Of a stretch of 64,000 bases of DNA, positions 13,610 through 23,186 are shown piece after piece. This DNA comes from Polytrichum commune. Lineage: Eukaryota > Streptophyta > Polytrichopsida > Polytrichales > Polytrichaceae. The translations under genes were made by a program, and so were the position numbers. Each line of letters starts with the position of its first letter. Positions within the stretch are counted from its first letter, which is position 1. The DNA is taken from positions 55,567,554 to 55,631,553 of the forward strand of contig OX485803.1 in the NCBI GenBank assembly GCA_950295325.1. The letters are read 5' to 3'. Under the pieces are notes generated by a model. The model was given only the letters and a program-made list of their open reading frames with translations, did no database searches and was not told the DNA's origin.

Positions 13610-13790
13610 GACTATTTAGTGTCGTTACAGATGAATTGGTTGAGTTTGAGAAGTAACCCATCGAAGTTGAAGACTTTAGGAAAATTACCGATCGTTTTAG
13701 TGGAATCTATGGAATGTACCTCAAACTAATAAAGGAGAACCGAAAGATCACAACGTGTAACCAGTTGGACTTGGAAACACTAGGATGTCA
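13610..13790 (+). repeat. Dispersed repeat family R2, copy cut by a MITE
   Basis: Matches 118-345 and stops where the TTTAGTGT-ended element at 13782-14134 begins, so the MITE probably inserted into it. Confidence 0.5.
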
Positions 13791-14134
13791 TTATGGTAGC
13801 TTTCGGATGGCACTTCTTATGGCTAGGTTTACCAAAATTGTCATGTATGATGGATGAGTTCATCCATTGGCCAAAACCATACCTTCTATTGTCAGCAACT
13901 TGTGATGAGATATTGTCGTGGATGATTCAAATTTGGATGAAACATCACTTGGTAAGTGACAACAATCGCAACACTGTAAATCTATAATCCCCCAGAAATT
14001 TTACAAGGAATAACAAAATAATGTCGGGTTGACATTTAGTGTTGGAGGCACCATACCGTGGTTGACAACCAGTATTGAGCAAGACAGTTAGAACTGGTGA
14101 CACTAAATATCATATTTAGTGTAATGTAGGCACT
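13782..14134 (-). mobile_element. MITE-like element with ACACTAAATATGATATTTAGTGT ends
   Basis: Inverted copy of 19338-19725. Shares the palindromic end ACTAAATAT-ATATTTAGT and internal GATGGATGAGTTCATCCATT and ATAATGTCGG-TTGACATTTAGTGTTG. Confidence 0.55.
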
Positions 14135-14254
14135 CAGTCAACAGGCATAATTGCGTCTTTAAGAGCTGATTCATTTGTAAAGACTCGGAAGTGCTCAGTG
14201 TATATACCTCTATTTATAAGCAAGGGCTTCCATGAATAATGTCGAATGGGGGGG

Positions 14255-14420
14255 GGGAGGGAATTGTGGTGAACAGGGAGTGTACCGAGTCTCATCCATC
14301 CAACATTATAAGCTTGACCCCCTATAGGCCGATCCATCTCAAATGACTTGCACTTAAGTTAGACTAAGTCCGGTCTTTGAAACTCCTGCCGGTGTCAGGT
14401 CAACTTAAAAAAACCCACCT
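14255..14420 (-). repeat. Family R5, inverted copy
   Basis: Reverse complement of the family, bordered by G10 at 14248-14257 where the plus copies carry the pyrimidine tract. Confidence 0.45.
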
Positions 14421-14887
14421 CCAGGCTGCATACTATATCAGGGGCTTGTATGTTGGATGAACAATGAGCCTGAGCTAAACGCTCACATGTGATAATCCCT
14501 CCCTCCCTCCCTCCCTCTCTTCTGTGGGCCGTGGTCGGGTTTCTTAAACTCTTTTGCTGCTTTTTTATAAGTGATCTGGTCGCTTGCAGGCGAGTCTCAT
14601 CTAGAATTCTGTCACTGTACTTTTCAGGGAATTAACGTCCATCTTTAAAGAGGCTGGGCATTTAAGGTGTGTGCCAGCAGCAGCTTGTGAGAATCTTCAG
14701 TGGGAGTGTTCATGGGCTCCATACGCATGATAAATACTAACGTGTCAGGCAGCGACAGGTTTGTGTAAGCCAATGAAGTGCAGTCGCGGTCTATGATTGG
14801 AGCTACTTGAAAGCAGACTGAATGCAAAGAAGGCAGTAGTAGGCAGGCAAGAGAGAGAGAGAGAGACTGAGTCAGTAAAAACCTAGT

Positions 14888-14893
14888 TTTATT
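14888..14893 (-). terminator. Candidate poly(A) signal of the ZHD gene
   Basis: AATAAA on the minus strand (TTTATT on plus), about 420 nt past the ZHD stop. The stretch 14894-15311 would then be the 3' UTR. It holds short open frames on the opposite strand that look non-coding. Position and motif are the only evidence. Confidence 0.35.
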
Positions 14894-15311
14894 CAATTAA
14901 AGTGTACAAGCTGACCCTGCTCCGGATCGCTGCTGGCCGGCCCTCTGATGTAAGTAAGAAAGGAAGGAAGTAAGTAAGTAGTAGTTAGTCGAATGGAAAT
15001 CATTCGACTCAGGAATCAAACTAGTGAACTAAGTTAAGTTAGGACGTAACCCCCAAGGGGCCGGGAGGCCCGAGCGGCCCGAGGGGGGTTTACTGGGACA
15101 TAACCATTTGGGTGCCTTCCCCTCTAGGCCCTCCGATCATGAAGATCGACGGCCTAGATCAAGGCCCAAAGGAGGACAAGGATTATGCTCTGGAGGCGGC
15201 TTCCTCGTCCCTGAAATCCTTGAGCGCCACCACGGTGGATGGTTGGAAATGGTTACGAATCGATCCAGAGAAGAAGCAAGCTCGCTCGCTCGGCTCGAAG
15301 AATAATAAATT

Positions 15312-16355
15312 TTAGCCTTCAATTGACGGAGTAGTAGTCGTCTTGCCACCTCCAAGTGTGTTCTTGTTGTTGTGCATCCACACCTTGAGCACATGGCGCT
15401 TCACTCCGACCTCAGCGCAAAACTCGTGCACCGCCGCCTCGTCGTGCTTCTGTATCCTCCACCCGACCTTCTCGGAAAACGCGCACATTCGGTCTTTCTG
15501 CTCCGTCGTGAATTTCGTCCGGAACCTCTTCTTCATGGCCGACGCAGAGGCGGGTGACCCAGTGCCCCCACTCTGCAGGTTTAATCCTCCCGGGCTGCCA
15601 TCGCCCGGGTATTCATCGGAGTGATCGCCGGGAGTCGCACTCATCATGTAAGCAGTGGGTTGTTGATGACCCACCCGACTCATCAGAATTTGGGCCGAGG
15701 ACGGAATAGTGCCAGGCAGAAGCTGATGATGTGGCTTCATCAAAGTTGGAGTCATAGCTCCACCTGGAGACGCAACCTGATGAGCCCCGGCCGATCCTCG
15801 TGACCTATTTGCCTCCTGCAGGCCACTGGCCTTTCGGTGAATTAGGGTCTGGCCGCGGCAGTCCTCACAAGTGGTAAACGATTCTCCTTCCACTTCTCGC
15901 CGGTGGAAGTTCCGGTGGCAGTTGCAAGCCGCGCATTTGAGGGCCTCATCGGTGCCCTCTGCGCCTCCCGGCATGAATTCTCCACACCCGTCAATCGCAT
16001 GTGACCCCGTGTGGGCCGCATGGTTTTTGTTGCATTCCCTGTACCTAATTACGGCTTGCGGAGGCTTCGGCGGCGAATTTTGATGATGTTTTGCGGCCGG
16101 TTCGGCGACTACTAACTGTGGCCGCGGGGTTTCGGACTCCGTTGACGGCGGCTGCATGGTCGGAATAGTAGTAGTAGGAGTAGCGTTGCCGTTAATATTA
16201 GGTCCTCCCAGCCCACTACTTAACAGCTTCTGGTGAAGCTTGTTGGCCAACTCCTCATGAAGGCCCGCAAAGGTCGCGGCGATGGGCATATTAGTGTTTG
16301 GTGGTGGTGGTAAATGATCGGAATTATGAACTTTATGAGAGACCTCCAAATCCAT
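15312..16355 (-). CDS. ZHD: Zinc-finger homeodomain (ZF-HD/ZHD) transcription factor
   Basis: Nuclear DNA-binding protein of a plant-specific family that dimerises through its zinc finger and binds ATTA-core sites. One open frame of 347 codons, which fits the usual intronless ZHD gene. The N terminus (1-100) is Pro/Thr/His-rich and probably disordered. The ZF dimerisation domain spans about 103-155 (VIRYRECNKNHAAHTGSHAI, C124-G-E-F-M-P, C141/C144/C146-H-R-N-F-H-R-R). A second C-x2-C (FTTCEDCRGQ) follows at 160-169. A Gly/Ser/Met-rich linker runs to 274. The homeodomain is at about 275-334 (KKRFRTKFTTEQKDRMCAFS, with recognition helix VLKVWMHNNKN). The ATG at 16355 is taken because it starts the longest frame. 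Length and domain order are typical, and all zinc ligands I can place are present. The TAATTA sites upstream could serve ZHD binding (inference). Confidence 0.95.
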   Translation of the reverse strand: MDLEVSHKVHNSDHLPPPPNTNMPIAATFAGLHEELANKLHQKLLSSGLGGPNINGNATPTTTIPTMQPPSTESETPRPQLVVAEPAAKHHQNSPPKPPQAVIRYRECNKNHAAHTGSHAIDGCGEFMPGGAEGTDEALKCAACNCHRNFHRREVEGESFTTCEDCRGQTLIHRKASGLQEANRSRGSAGAHQVASPGGAMTPTLMKPHHQLLPGTIPSSAQILMSRVGHQQPTAYMMSATPGDHSDEYPGDGSPGGLNLQSGGTGSPASASAMKKRFRTKFTTEQKDRMCAFSEKVGWRIQKHDEAAVHEFCAEVGVKRHVLKVWMHNNKNTLGGGKTTTTPSIEG

Positions 16356-16381
16356 ACCCTTGCCCTAGTCCTGCTGCACGT

Positions 16382-16405
16382 CTATAAGCGCAGCTCCCGA
16401 CACAT
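16382..16405 (-). promoter_or_regulatory. Possible 7-codon upstream ORF of the ZHD gene
   Basis: An ATG at 16403-16405 opens a frame MCRELRL ending in TAG at 16382-16384, about 26 nt before the ZHD start. It could dampen translation if this DNA is in the 5' leader, which the sequence alone cannot show. Confidence 0.25.
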
Positions 16406-16453
16406 GTCAAGCCTAATGTTGTTGCGACCAGTCTGCTAATCCGTTGGGCCGAA

Positions 16454-16797
16454 GAATGTCTCTCAAACTTGTATCTGACAAGACTCTGCATCAGTCTACG
16501 AGCTGATCGGAAACACTGCCAACATGAAAAGAGGTTGAACCACTCTAACTAATTAAGAGCACACGCTCAGATCAAATGCCAAACCCCTATGCAGGCTATA
16601 AGTTCCCAATCAGGCCTCCTTCCAACGCTCCTGTCAGACTGCTTGGTTGGGAATGTCTCTGCAGCTCGTATCTGAGACTCTCCATCAGTCGTCTTTGCGC
16701 CGATGAATCCGCGCAGAAGAGCTTGGACTACTCAGTAATCACTAATTAAGAGAGCATTTGGAAAGCTAATTATAACTCCAATCAGTTCGCCTTCAAC
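16454..16797 (-). promoter_or_regulatory. Diverged tandem duplication upstream of the ZHD gene with TAATTA and CCAAT motifs
   Basis: Two copies, 16454-16626 and 16651-16797, share ordered blocks: GAATGTCTCT (16454, 16651), CATCAGTC (16489, 16683), ACTAATTAAGAG (16548, 16741) and CCAATCAG followed by a C/T-rich stretch (16606, 16778). Spacing between copies is about 195 bp, falling to 172 after a small deletion. Each copy therefore carries one homeodomain-type TAATTA and one CCAAT box, 190-450 bp from the ZHD start codon. Conservation of these blocks in otherwise diverged copies suggests cis-regulatory use, but it could also simply mark an old duplication. Confidence 0.5.
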
Positions 16798-18404
16798 GAC
16801 TCATGACGGCGTGTATGACGTTTAGAGATCACAACAAGGCTAATTTGGTCCAGATGTTAAAATAAAAAACCATTTGTACCCAATGCGGCTCTGGATACTA
16901 TATATGATCCACCACCACTAAACTGCTTCTCATCAACACGTACCCCACATTTGGTCTTAATTAAGTACTGCCTGCAACTGCCTGCCAAGACTAACCCTTT
17001 CTTTACTCCTTCCTTCACCTTGGCTTCTAACCAGATGTCAGCAGAACAAAACCTGTAGGGATCAAGCTGCATGTGGGATTCAATATAAGTCTCCTTCACC
17101 TCTGCCTGTGTATAGTACTGAGAAATAAGGTGGCCAAGAAACGAAGACGCAGCCAAAGAGTTCGTTGCCCTGGAAGTCTCGTGAATGCAGCTGACAGACT
17201 TGCAGGCCACAGCCGAGACCGAGGCCGCGACCAAATTACAGCACTTCAAAATACACGAACCCCCGGCTGCTCGTACAAGGAGATCGAAGCGCGCAAAGCA
17301 ACAACAAGCTGTGAGCGCACACTTCTTCTTCCTCCTCCAGCGGAGAATACTTTTAAACCTGATGCTCCTAGCCTGGGGGACTTGACCCTTCACAGTTTGC
17401 AACCATGGAAGCCACCTAAACTGAGAAGAATATGAGTGCCATCAAAACGACTCACCCAGGACCGGTTTATGAATTAAACCCCCAGAGATTACTGGTACCC
17501 CAAACACACACACACACACACAAGCTGCCCTCCCCTAGCAGCTCATCCCCAGAGAACCCCACAGAAACACACACAGGGCTGAGACACAGGATGAGTTAGT
17601 ACTAAATCAGATCCTCCTCACAACTTACACAGACAGGATAAGCTTGGAACAGCTCGCGGACTAGACGAACCAGCTTGTCTATTCATCACCAAAGCTGTGC
17701 AGGCCTGATTCCCTCCATAAAACAGCAGTACTAGGCTTGAAGCTCCGCAGGTCCTAGGCTAAATCCCGCTACTCAGTAGGCTATCTCTGTCTGTCTGCCT
17801 GTCTGTCTGTCTGTCTATCTCTATCTCTATCTATCTAGAGGCTAGAAGGCGTCCTTGGATTCAGTTAGCAGGCTATGGAGGAGGTGCTAGTGCTGTAACC
17901 ACAGTCATTCAAGCTGGGTGATGAGTTAGCCTGGCGCAACACAGCTAGTAGCTCCAACAGGTGACAGAACTCCTCTGAACAACAACAACAACAACAACCA
18001 CAACCACAACCACAACAACAACAACGACGACGAGCAGCAGCAGGAGCAGCAGCAAGGGGATGGTAGAGTAGTCCACAAGTGGGGAGTCTGAGAAGGTTGT
18101 GGAGTGAAGATCGTCCTGGCCCTCCCCCTGGGCAGATCATCAAGGCCCACACTATAGATCTGCGAGAGCATCTCCACCCACACGCCTCCTTTATCCACTG
18201 TATCGTAGTGTATTGCATCCATTGTGGTGTATTTGGGTTTGAGGCGGATAGAGTACGGATGACGACGATGGTGTCTCTTCCCTCACGAGGGGGAAGGTAG
18301 GTAGGTGGGTGGGTGGGTGGGTAGGAGGGTCTTAAACGGTTACTTGTTTCCCCCGACGTCGAGCCCATTTCTCCTTGGATATGAAACGTGCGATCGATTC
18401 CCAC
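16798..18404 (-). other. Upstream leader/promoter region of the ZHD gene, no second gene seen
   Basis: GC-richer than the surrounding intergenic DNA, with features common in plant leaders: (CA)n at 17503-17521, TCTG/TCTA repeats at 17785-17836, a CAA-rich tract at 17978-18030 and GGTG/GGTA repeats at 18296-18322. Two long open frames on the minus strand (181 and 179 codons) are Cys- or Pro/Ser-rich, with no domain I recognise. They probably arise from this composition. No clear TATA box was found. Confidence 0.4.
17978..18030. repeat. (CAA)n-type trinucleotide tract
   Basis: AACAACAACAACAACAACC followed by CCACAACCACAAC and CAACAACAACGACGACGAG. Upstream of the ZHD gene. Confidence 0.7.
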
Positions 18405-19337
18405 AAGATGCTTTGTGAACTCGAAATTAGGGCTGTGGTAGCCGGCTGGCTTTCTCGTGATTTTTGGAGCTTGACATGTATGAAGACGTTATTTATTGGT
18501 GAAGTGATCTTGTTCTCGTGCTCGTTAAATGGACCGGTCCGATTATGTTGACTAGTGAGACTAGAATGGAACTATCCTAATTTGGAGCACGCAGTCCAAT
18601 CGTTATTGAACATGTGTGTTTTCGGTACCTGTTCTTGGAGCCACACCTAAACACATACCCCTCAAATATAGGTGTCCTAATAAGAAATGTAATGGAATAA
18701 GGGTGATTGTCGACCTTCTAAGAAAAATGACTGAATAAGGACGCTTCTCTACTTACAATAAAGGTAGAAGTACCCAATTCCAACCACTTTTTCTTTTTTT
18801 CTTTTTTCTTTCGTTGAAGGCGGAAACTCTAAGTTAGTACTTGCTTGAGAATGTATCCAAATAGAATTGTGCTGATTTTTTACAAATAAAAAACATGGAA
18901 AATATGTGGGTGAGAAGACTTCATCATGGGGGCAGGGGGCAGGGCACATCATACCTCACACGAACTAAAGTGAGTGTGGATAGGTGTGTGATTTGAGGAT
19001 TTAGTGCACATGCATATTGGACATTCATAAGGGGGAGGTAATGCTTTTCTCTAGCCTGTACAAAAAGTAACCCTATTTAGAATTTCAAAGAAGAGGTAGA
19101 TGCAAAAAAGGTTCCTAAGTTTTTTCATATATTTTTCAAATTTTATTCTAATATAAATAAATATATTTACAATACATACATTAGTTTCATTCATTTAGAT
19201 TCTCATTCATCTCTTCATTAGATGATCACTGCCCCCCCCCCCTTATCAGAGATTCTCATCGGTTCATTTCTATTAACATTTGCTTTAGGGTTCAAGGTGT
19301 TTCCAGATGACAAAGCTCTGTAAATTCCGTAACCTTG

Positions 19338-19725
19338 TGGGCACTACACTAAATATGATATTTAGTGTCAACAATTCTAATTGTCTTGTTCATTACTTAT
19401 TGTAAACTGCGGTGTAGTGTTACCAACACTAAATGTTAAACCGACATTATTTGTCATTCCTTGTTAACTGTTTGGGGGATTATAGAATTACAATTATTGT
19501 CATGTACCACGTCATTTTTCCTCCAAATTTCAATCATCCATGACCATATTTCATCACAAGTTGCTGGCAAGAGAAGGTAGGGTTTTGGCCAATGGATGAA
19601 CTCATCCATCATCCATGACAGTATTTGTTCACTTATTCATACAAAGTGTCATCCAAAAACGTACCCTAGTGACATAAAATACCATATGACACTAAAGTAT
19701 CATATTTAGTGTTAGTTTGGGCACC
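19338..19725 (+). mobile_element. MITE-like element with ACACTAAATATGATATTTAGTGT ends, full copy
   Basis: Begins GGGCACTACACTAAATATGA and ends ...ATATTTAGTGTTAGTTTGGG CACC, giving inverted ends around a palindrome. About 388 bp and non-coding. Confidence 0.6.
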
Positions 19726-19938
19726 AGAGTGAAGCCACGTGGAGCACGACCTTGATAAGCATTGTTGGTGTGGCATATAGGTGTATATTCCCTTAATACC
19801 AAATGTGCTATGAGCAGAGCTCAAAGAAATTTTTTAAGGGTTTGGTAGTGGTCAAAGTAAACTTTTGATGATTGCTTTTGAATTTCATGAACTCGGAAGT
19901 TTCATGAATTGTATTCCTTTTTACAGGAGTTGTGAGGT

Positions 19939-20255
19939 GTCCACTACACTAAATAGGATACTCAGTGTTTGATTATATTTAGTGTTGTTACCACCCTACC
20001 CTGCTCAACACTAAATTTTAATTCCTTGACAATTAATGTTAGATATAATTGTGCCGCTACCTTCCCTACTGCTACCTTCCTTTTTATATCCTTTTTTTTT
20101 TCATATCCTTACTAACACTCAATTCAAACATGTAACTTCCACATGTTATCATAGTTGATTATTAGTGTTTAAGCTTACATTTGATGTAACTTACGTTCAT
20201 AGGGTTATTCATATTTAGTGTATGCTTTCACTAAATACCCTATTTAGTGTAATGT
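19939..20255 (+). mobile_element. MITE-like element, related diverged member
   Basis: Begins CCACTACACTAAATAGGATA and ends CCCTATTTAGTGTAATG. Same end logic as the neighbouring 19338-19725 copy but different interior. Confidence 0.5.
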
Positions 20256-20334
20256 TATGGAAACTTTGTGTCAACTTTGTTGGCAACTAGCAAATCTCCT
20301 ATAAAGCTTTGGGGGGGGGGGTCTCTTTAACACA

Positions 20335-20860
20335 ATATTCATTAAAATGAGAGTTTTCCAGTGAATTGAGAGTACATAAAGCAAACTATTAATCCAAGAA
20401 TGAAATGAAAACCACTGGAAAGTTGTAGAGTACAAGTGAAAAAATAAGATTTGATTTTCCGCTGTAAATTCCGCCGTCGTTTCCATTAAAATGAGAGTAT
20501 GTTAAGCTGGGAAATCGACTCATTTAGGTCGACTCAACCTAAATTAACAACATATTGTCCTCATGTAGGTCGACTCAACCTAAATTGACTAACATAATTG
20601 TCCTCATTTAGGTCGACTCAACCTAAATTGACAACATAATGTCCTCATTTAGGTCGACTCAACCTAAATTGACAAAATATTGTCCTCATTTAGGTCGACT
20701 CAACCTAAATGAGTTGATTTCCCAGCTTAACATACTCTCATTTTAATGGAAACTACACATCTGAAGTATAATCTAGTATTTATCAACCTAACATGACTTT
20801 TAGGTGTCCAAATGGCCAATATTATATTGAGAGGATCCCACTCTCTCAAAATATTGAATA
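20335..20860 (+). mobile_element. Foldback element with 41-bp palindromic tandem core
   Basis: Inverted arms at about 20484-20535 and 20703-20752 (ATTAAAATGAGAGTATGTTA...TTCCCAGCTTAACATAC) flank about five copies of a 41-bp unit (20516-20715). Each unit is itself near-palindromic: TTTAGGTCGACTCAACCTAAA. Outer sequence pairs with the inverted copy at 46474-47079. Non-coding. Confidence 0.65.
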
Positions 20861-20885
20861 TCGTGTTCTTTGTATTTTTGGCAAC

Positions 20886-22205
20886 ACGTATTATGTATAC
20901 ATACGTTACACAAATTGTAGCTCATAGTCATGTACATATATGAAGGACCTCTAGAGAATATGCAGTATTTGTACTTGTATGATAGTGTCACTAGACTTTA
21001 TGAGATAAGTATTTAATATTGGATGAAATTAGGATGAATAATTTTATCACTGCCTTATCTCATCCATGCATATATGGAAGAGGCATTTTGGTTTTGGAAG
21101 GGGTCATTGAGTTGAGAACGAGGCTACTTCTTGCTTAGGGTTGCAAGAGGAACGGGCCACGTTTCTTTGTGGAGGATGGTCGAAAGGGATGCGAGTGGTT
21201 GATGTAGGTAGTGATTGCAGGCAATAGAATTTAGGTTTGTCACAAACGCCAACAAAAAAGTTCGTGGAAATTGTGAAGGTGCTCAAAACTCCTCCTTTCC
21301 TCATTCATTTTGCGTGTTTTCACAATGCCCCTGCCTCCTTTGGGGTGCTTGTCATGTTAATGGTTTTGTATATTTGATTGTGAAAAAATAAGCATTTATA
21401 GATTAATTCTTCCTTCAAATGAATTGTAGGTTTTGAATAGAGAGCAGAATGCTTGTTTTGTCTCCAAATTAAGTTGTGGTTATCATTAAAGCATGCATGG
21501 TAGAGACTAATTAACAATTGGAATTGGATGGGTCAAGCAATTTTTTTCTATTGTTCAAGATATTTTAAGCTTTGATTGCTATAAGAAGTGCAAGATGTAG
21601 GCAAGGGGAGTCAAGACAATAACACACTTGAAACTAGAATTGTCAAAAAGGTGATAGACCAAAAAGATCAACTCGAGTATTAAGGTTTGGTTTGTTGGGA
21701 GGATTCATAAGCTGTGGAGAAAATTTGGTAATCATTGGGTGGAGTATAGATCCAATTTACTTGATGAACCGTCCATCAAACATAGAGACTGGCGTATGTC
21801 GGTATCAAAAAGGATAACAACAAGTGGACTTACGATCTTATTGATCATTTGATTAAAAAACTTCTAATGATCATTTGATCCTTTGAAACGAAGTCTGCAT
21901 TAATTTCTACAATATATTGTAGACTTAGATGCTTATCAATTACATTTGGGGAATGAAAGAGTCTTCAATGACTTTATGATGTATGCTACGGTTTTGCATT
22001 TTACATATGGTAGGGGTTGACTTTTTTTAAAGTGTATTTGTATATGAATGTAATTTCTTTTAATGTATGCATATTGTCACTTGTATTTTTATCCGTGAAA
22101 TTGTGCGTGTATTGCTTGACCTTACAAAAAAAATAACTTGTATATCTAAGGGGTTTTTGGAGTATGTTGCGATCGCACGTGGTTCTTGGTTTCTAATGAA
22201 AGGTG
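20886..22205 (+). repeat. Dispersed repeat R8, interrupted copy
   Basis: 20886-20989 and 21774-22205 match consecutive parts of 41005-41535 (GAGAATATGCA, GGTATCAAAAAGGA, TAGATGCTTAT...TTACATTTGG, GCACGTG-TTCTTGG). The 784 bp between them has no counterpart in the other copy. Confidence 0.5.
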
Positions 22206-22580
22206 CACCCCCTGAAGCAACCATGTGTGGCTGGAGGGTTTTTTGGGGGGTAATACCCTTAAAATGTGCCCTTAAAATGTATGTATTCCATGAATATTCC
22301 AAAAATGCAGTGTCTAGAAACATACTCCGATATGAATCTTGGTGATTGTTTCGTAATTTTGAAAACCTTAATTTATGCCTACTAACAATAAACGACACCA
22401 TGTCTTTGAAACGAAACACCTATATGTCTAAGACCAAGGCTAATACTCCTACCCCCTCCCCCCCCCCCCTTCCCCTCCAAGATACAAAGAGGTTGAGCTT
22501 CATCCCCTCGATCCACAACTCCACTCTCCGACCTCTATAGTGGATTTGCTTCAAAATCGGGTTATCTTCTTTGGTAGTAA

Positions 22581-23186
22581 GTTGTTTTTCTAAGCAGGAA
22601 TGCTATCTTGTGAGCGGTGAGCCGTGAGCCGTGAGCAGAAAATTTAACTTTTTATTCTTCAAATTTTTCAATGAAATGTATGATATAGACCCTATGACCA
22701 TTTTTCTCTATTTTTTATTCTCAATTGTGACTATAGAATATTCTTGTCTCGGATCCGAAAGGACCTTGACAAAAAAAATTCATTTTTATTATTATCTGTT
22801 TTCCTTTTTTGAGTTTTCGTGGATAAATACTTAAAATTTTAATTTACATTCTTATCCCTTATTTTATGTTCCCTATTATTTTGGAAGTTTTTTTTCTAAA
22901 TTTTTTTTTTTCGTTTTCTTCCGTTTCTTTTTATGGATGGTTTTTTCAAAAGTTTATAATTTCTTCCACTCCACGGTTATAGGCACCATCCACAGTTAAA
23001 CGTACCATCTACTTTTAGTCATATTTGTAAAGAAACTATACGAAGAGTCCTACTCGGTGTAAGAATTAAGTCAAATATTCTGATTTTTTTTTAAATCAAT
23101 TTTTTTTCAAAAATTTCAAATTTTCTGCTCGCCGCTCGCCTCTCACTGCTCACCGCTCACAAGATAGCGTCGTTGTTTTTCTAAGC
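22581..23186 (+). mobile_element. 567-bp TIR element flanked by a 15-bp direct repeat
   Basis: Element 22602-23168 has inverted ends GCTATCTTGTGAGCGGTGAG / CTCACCGCTCACAAGATAGC that continue, with mismatches, for about 45 bp into A/T-rich DNA. The direct repeat GTTGTTTTTCTAAGC lies at 22581-22595 and 23172-23186. The GTGAGC(C/G) motif is repeated within the ends. The interior is AT-rich with no transposase. Confidence 0.65.

Larger units (their letters stand above)
1..14887. other. Repeat-rich intergenic DNA without a supportable gene
   Basis: Open frames are short, overlap on both strands and sit in repeats or simple sequence. Content I can name is listed separately: dispersed MITE-like copies, two about 290-bp tandem arrays, microsatellites and poly-G/C runs. 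I see nothing beyond unclassified AT-rich DNA in 720-2220, 5930-7210, 7570-8430 and 9010-10500. The 186-codon frame at 11283-11843 is built from tandem repeat plus a CT-rich tract. Confidence 0.6.

Noticed and set aside
15112..15624. Several plus-strand frames opposite the ZHD gene and its 3' UTR
   Set aside because: Shadows of the ZHD coding strand with no domain of their own.
16857..17402. 181-codon minus-strand frame upstream of the ZHD gene
   Set aside because: Cys/Ala-rich, no recognisable domain, overlaps open frames on the other strand, and fits the GC-richer leader composition.
17865..18404. 179-codon minus-strand frame
   Set aside because: Driven by the CAA/CGA trinucleotide tract and GGTG repeats. 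Low complexity, no domain.
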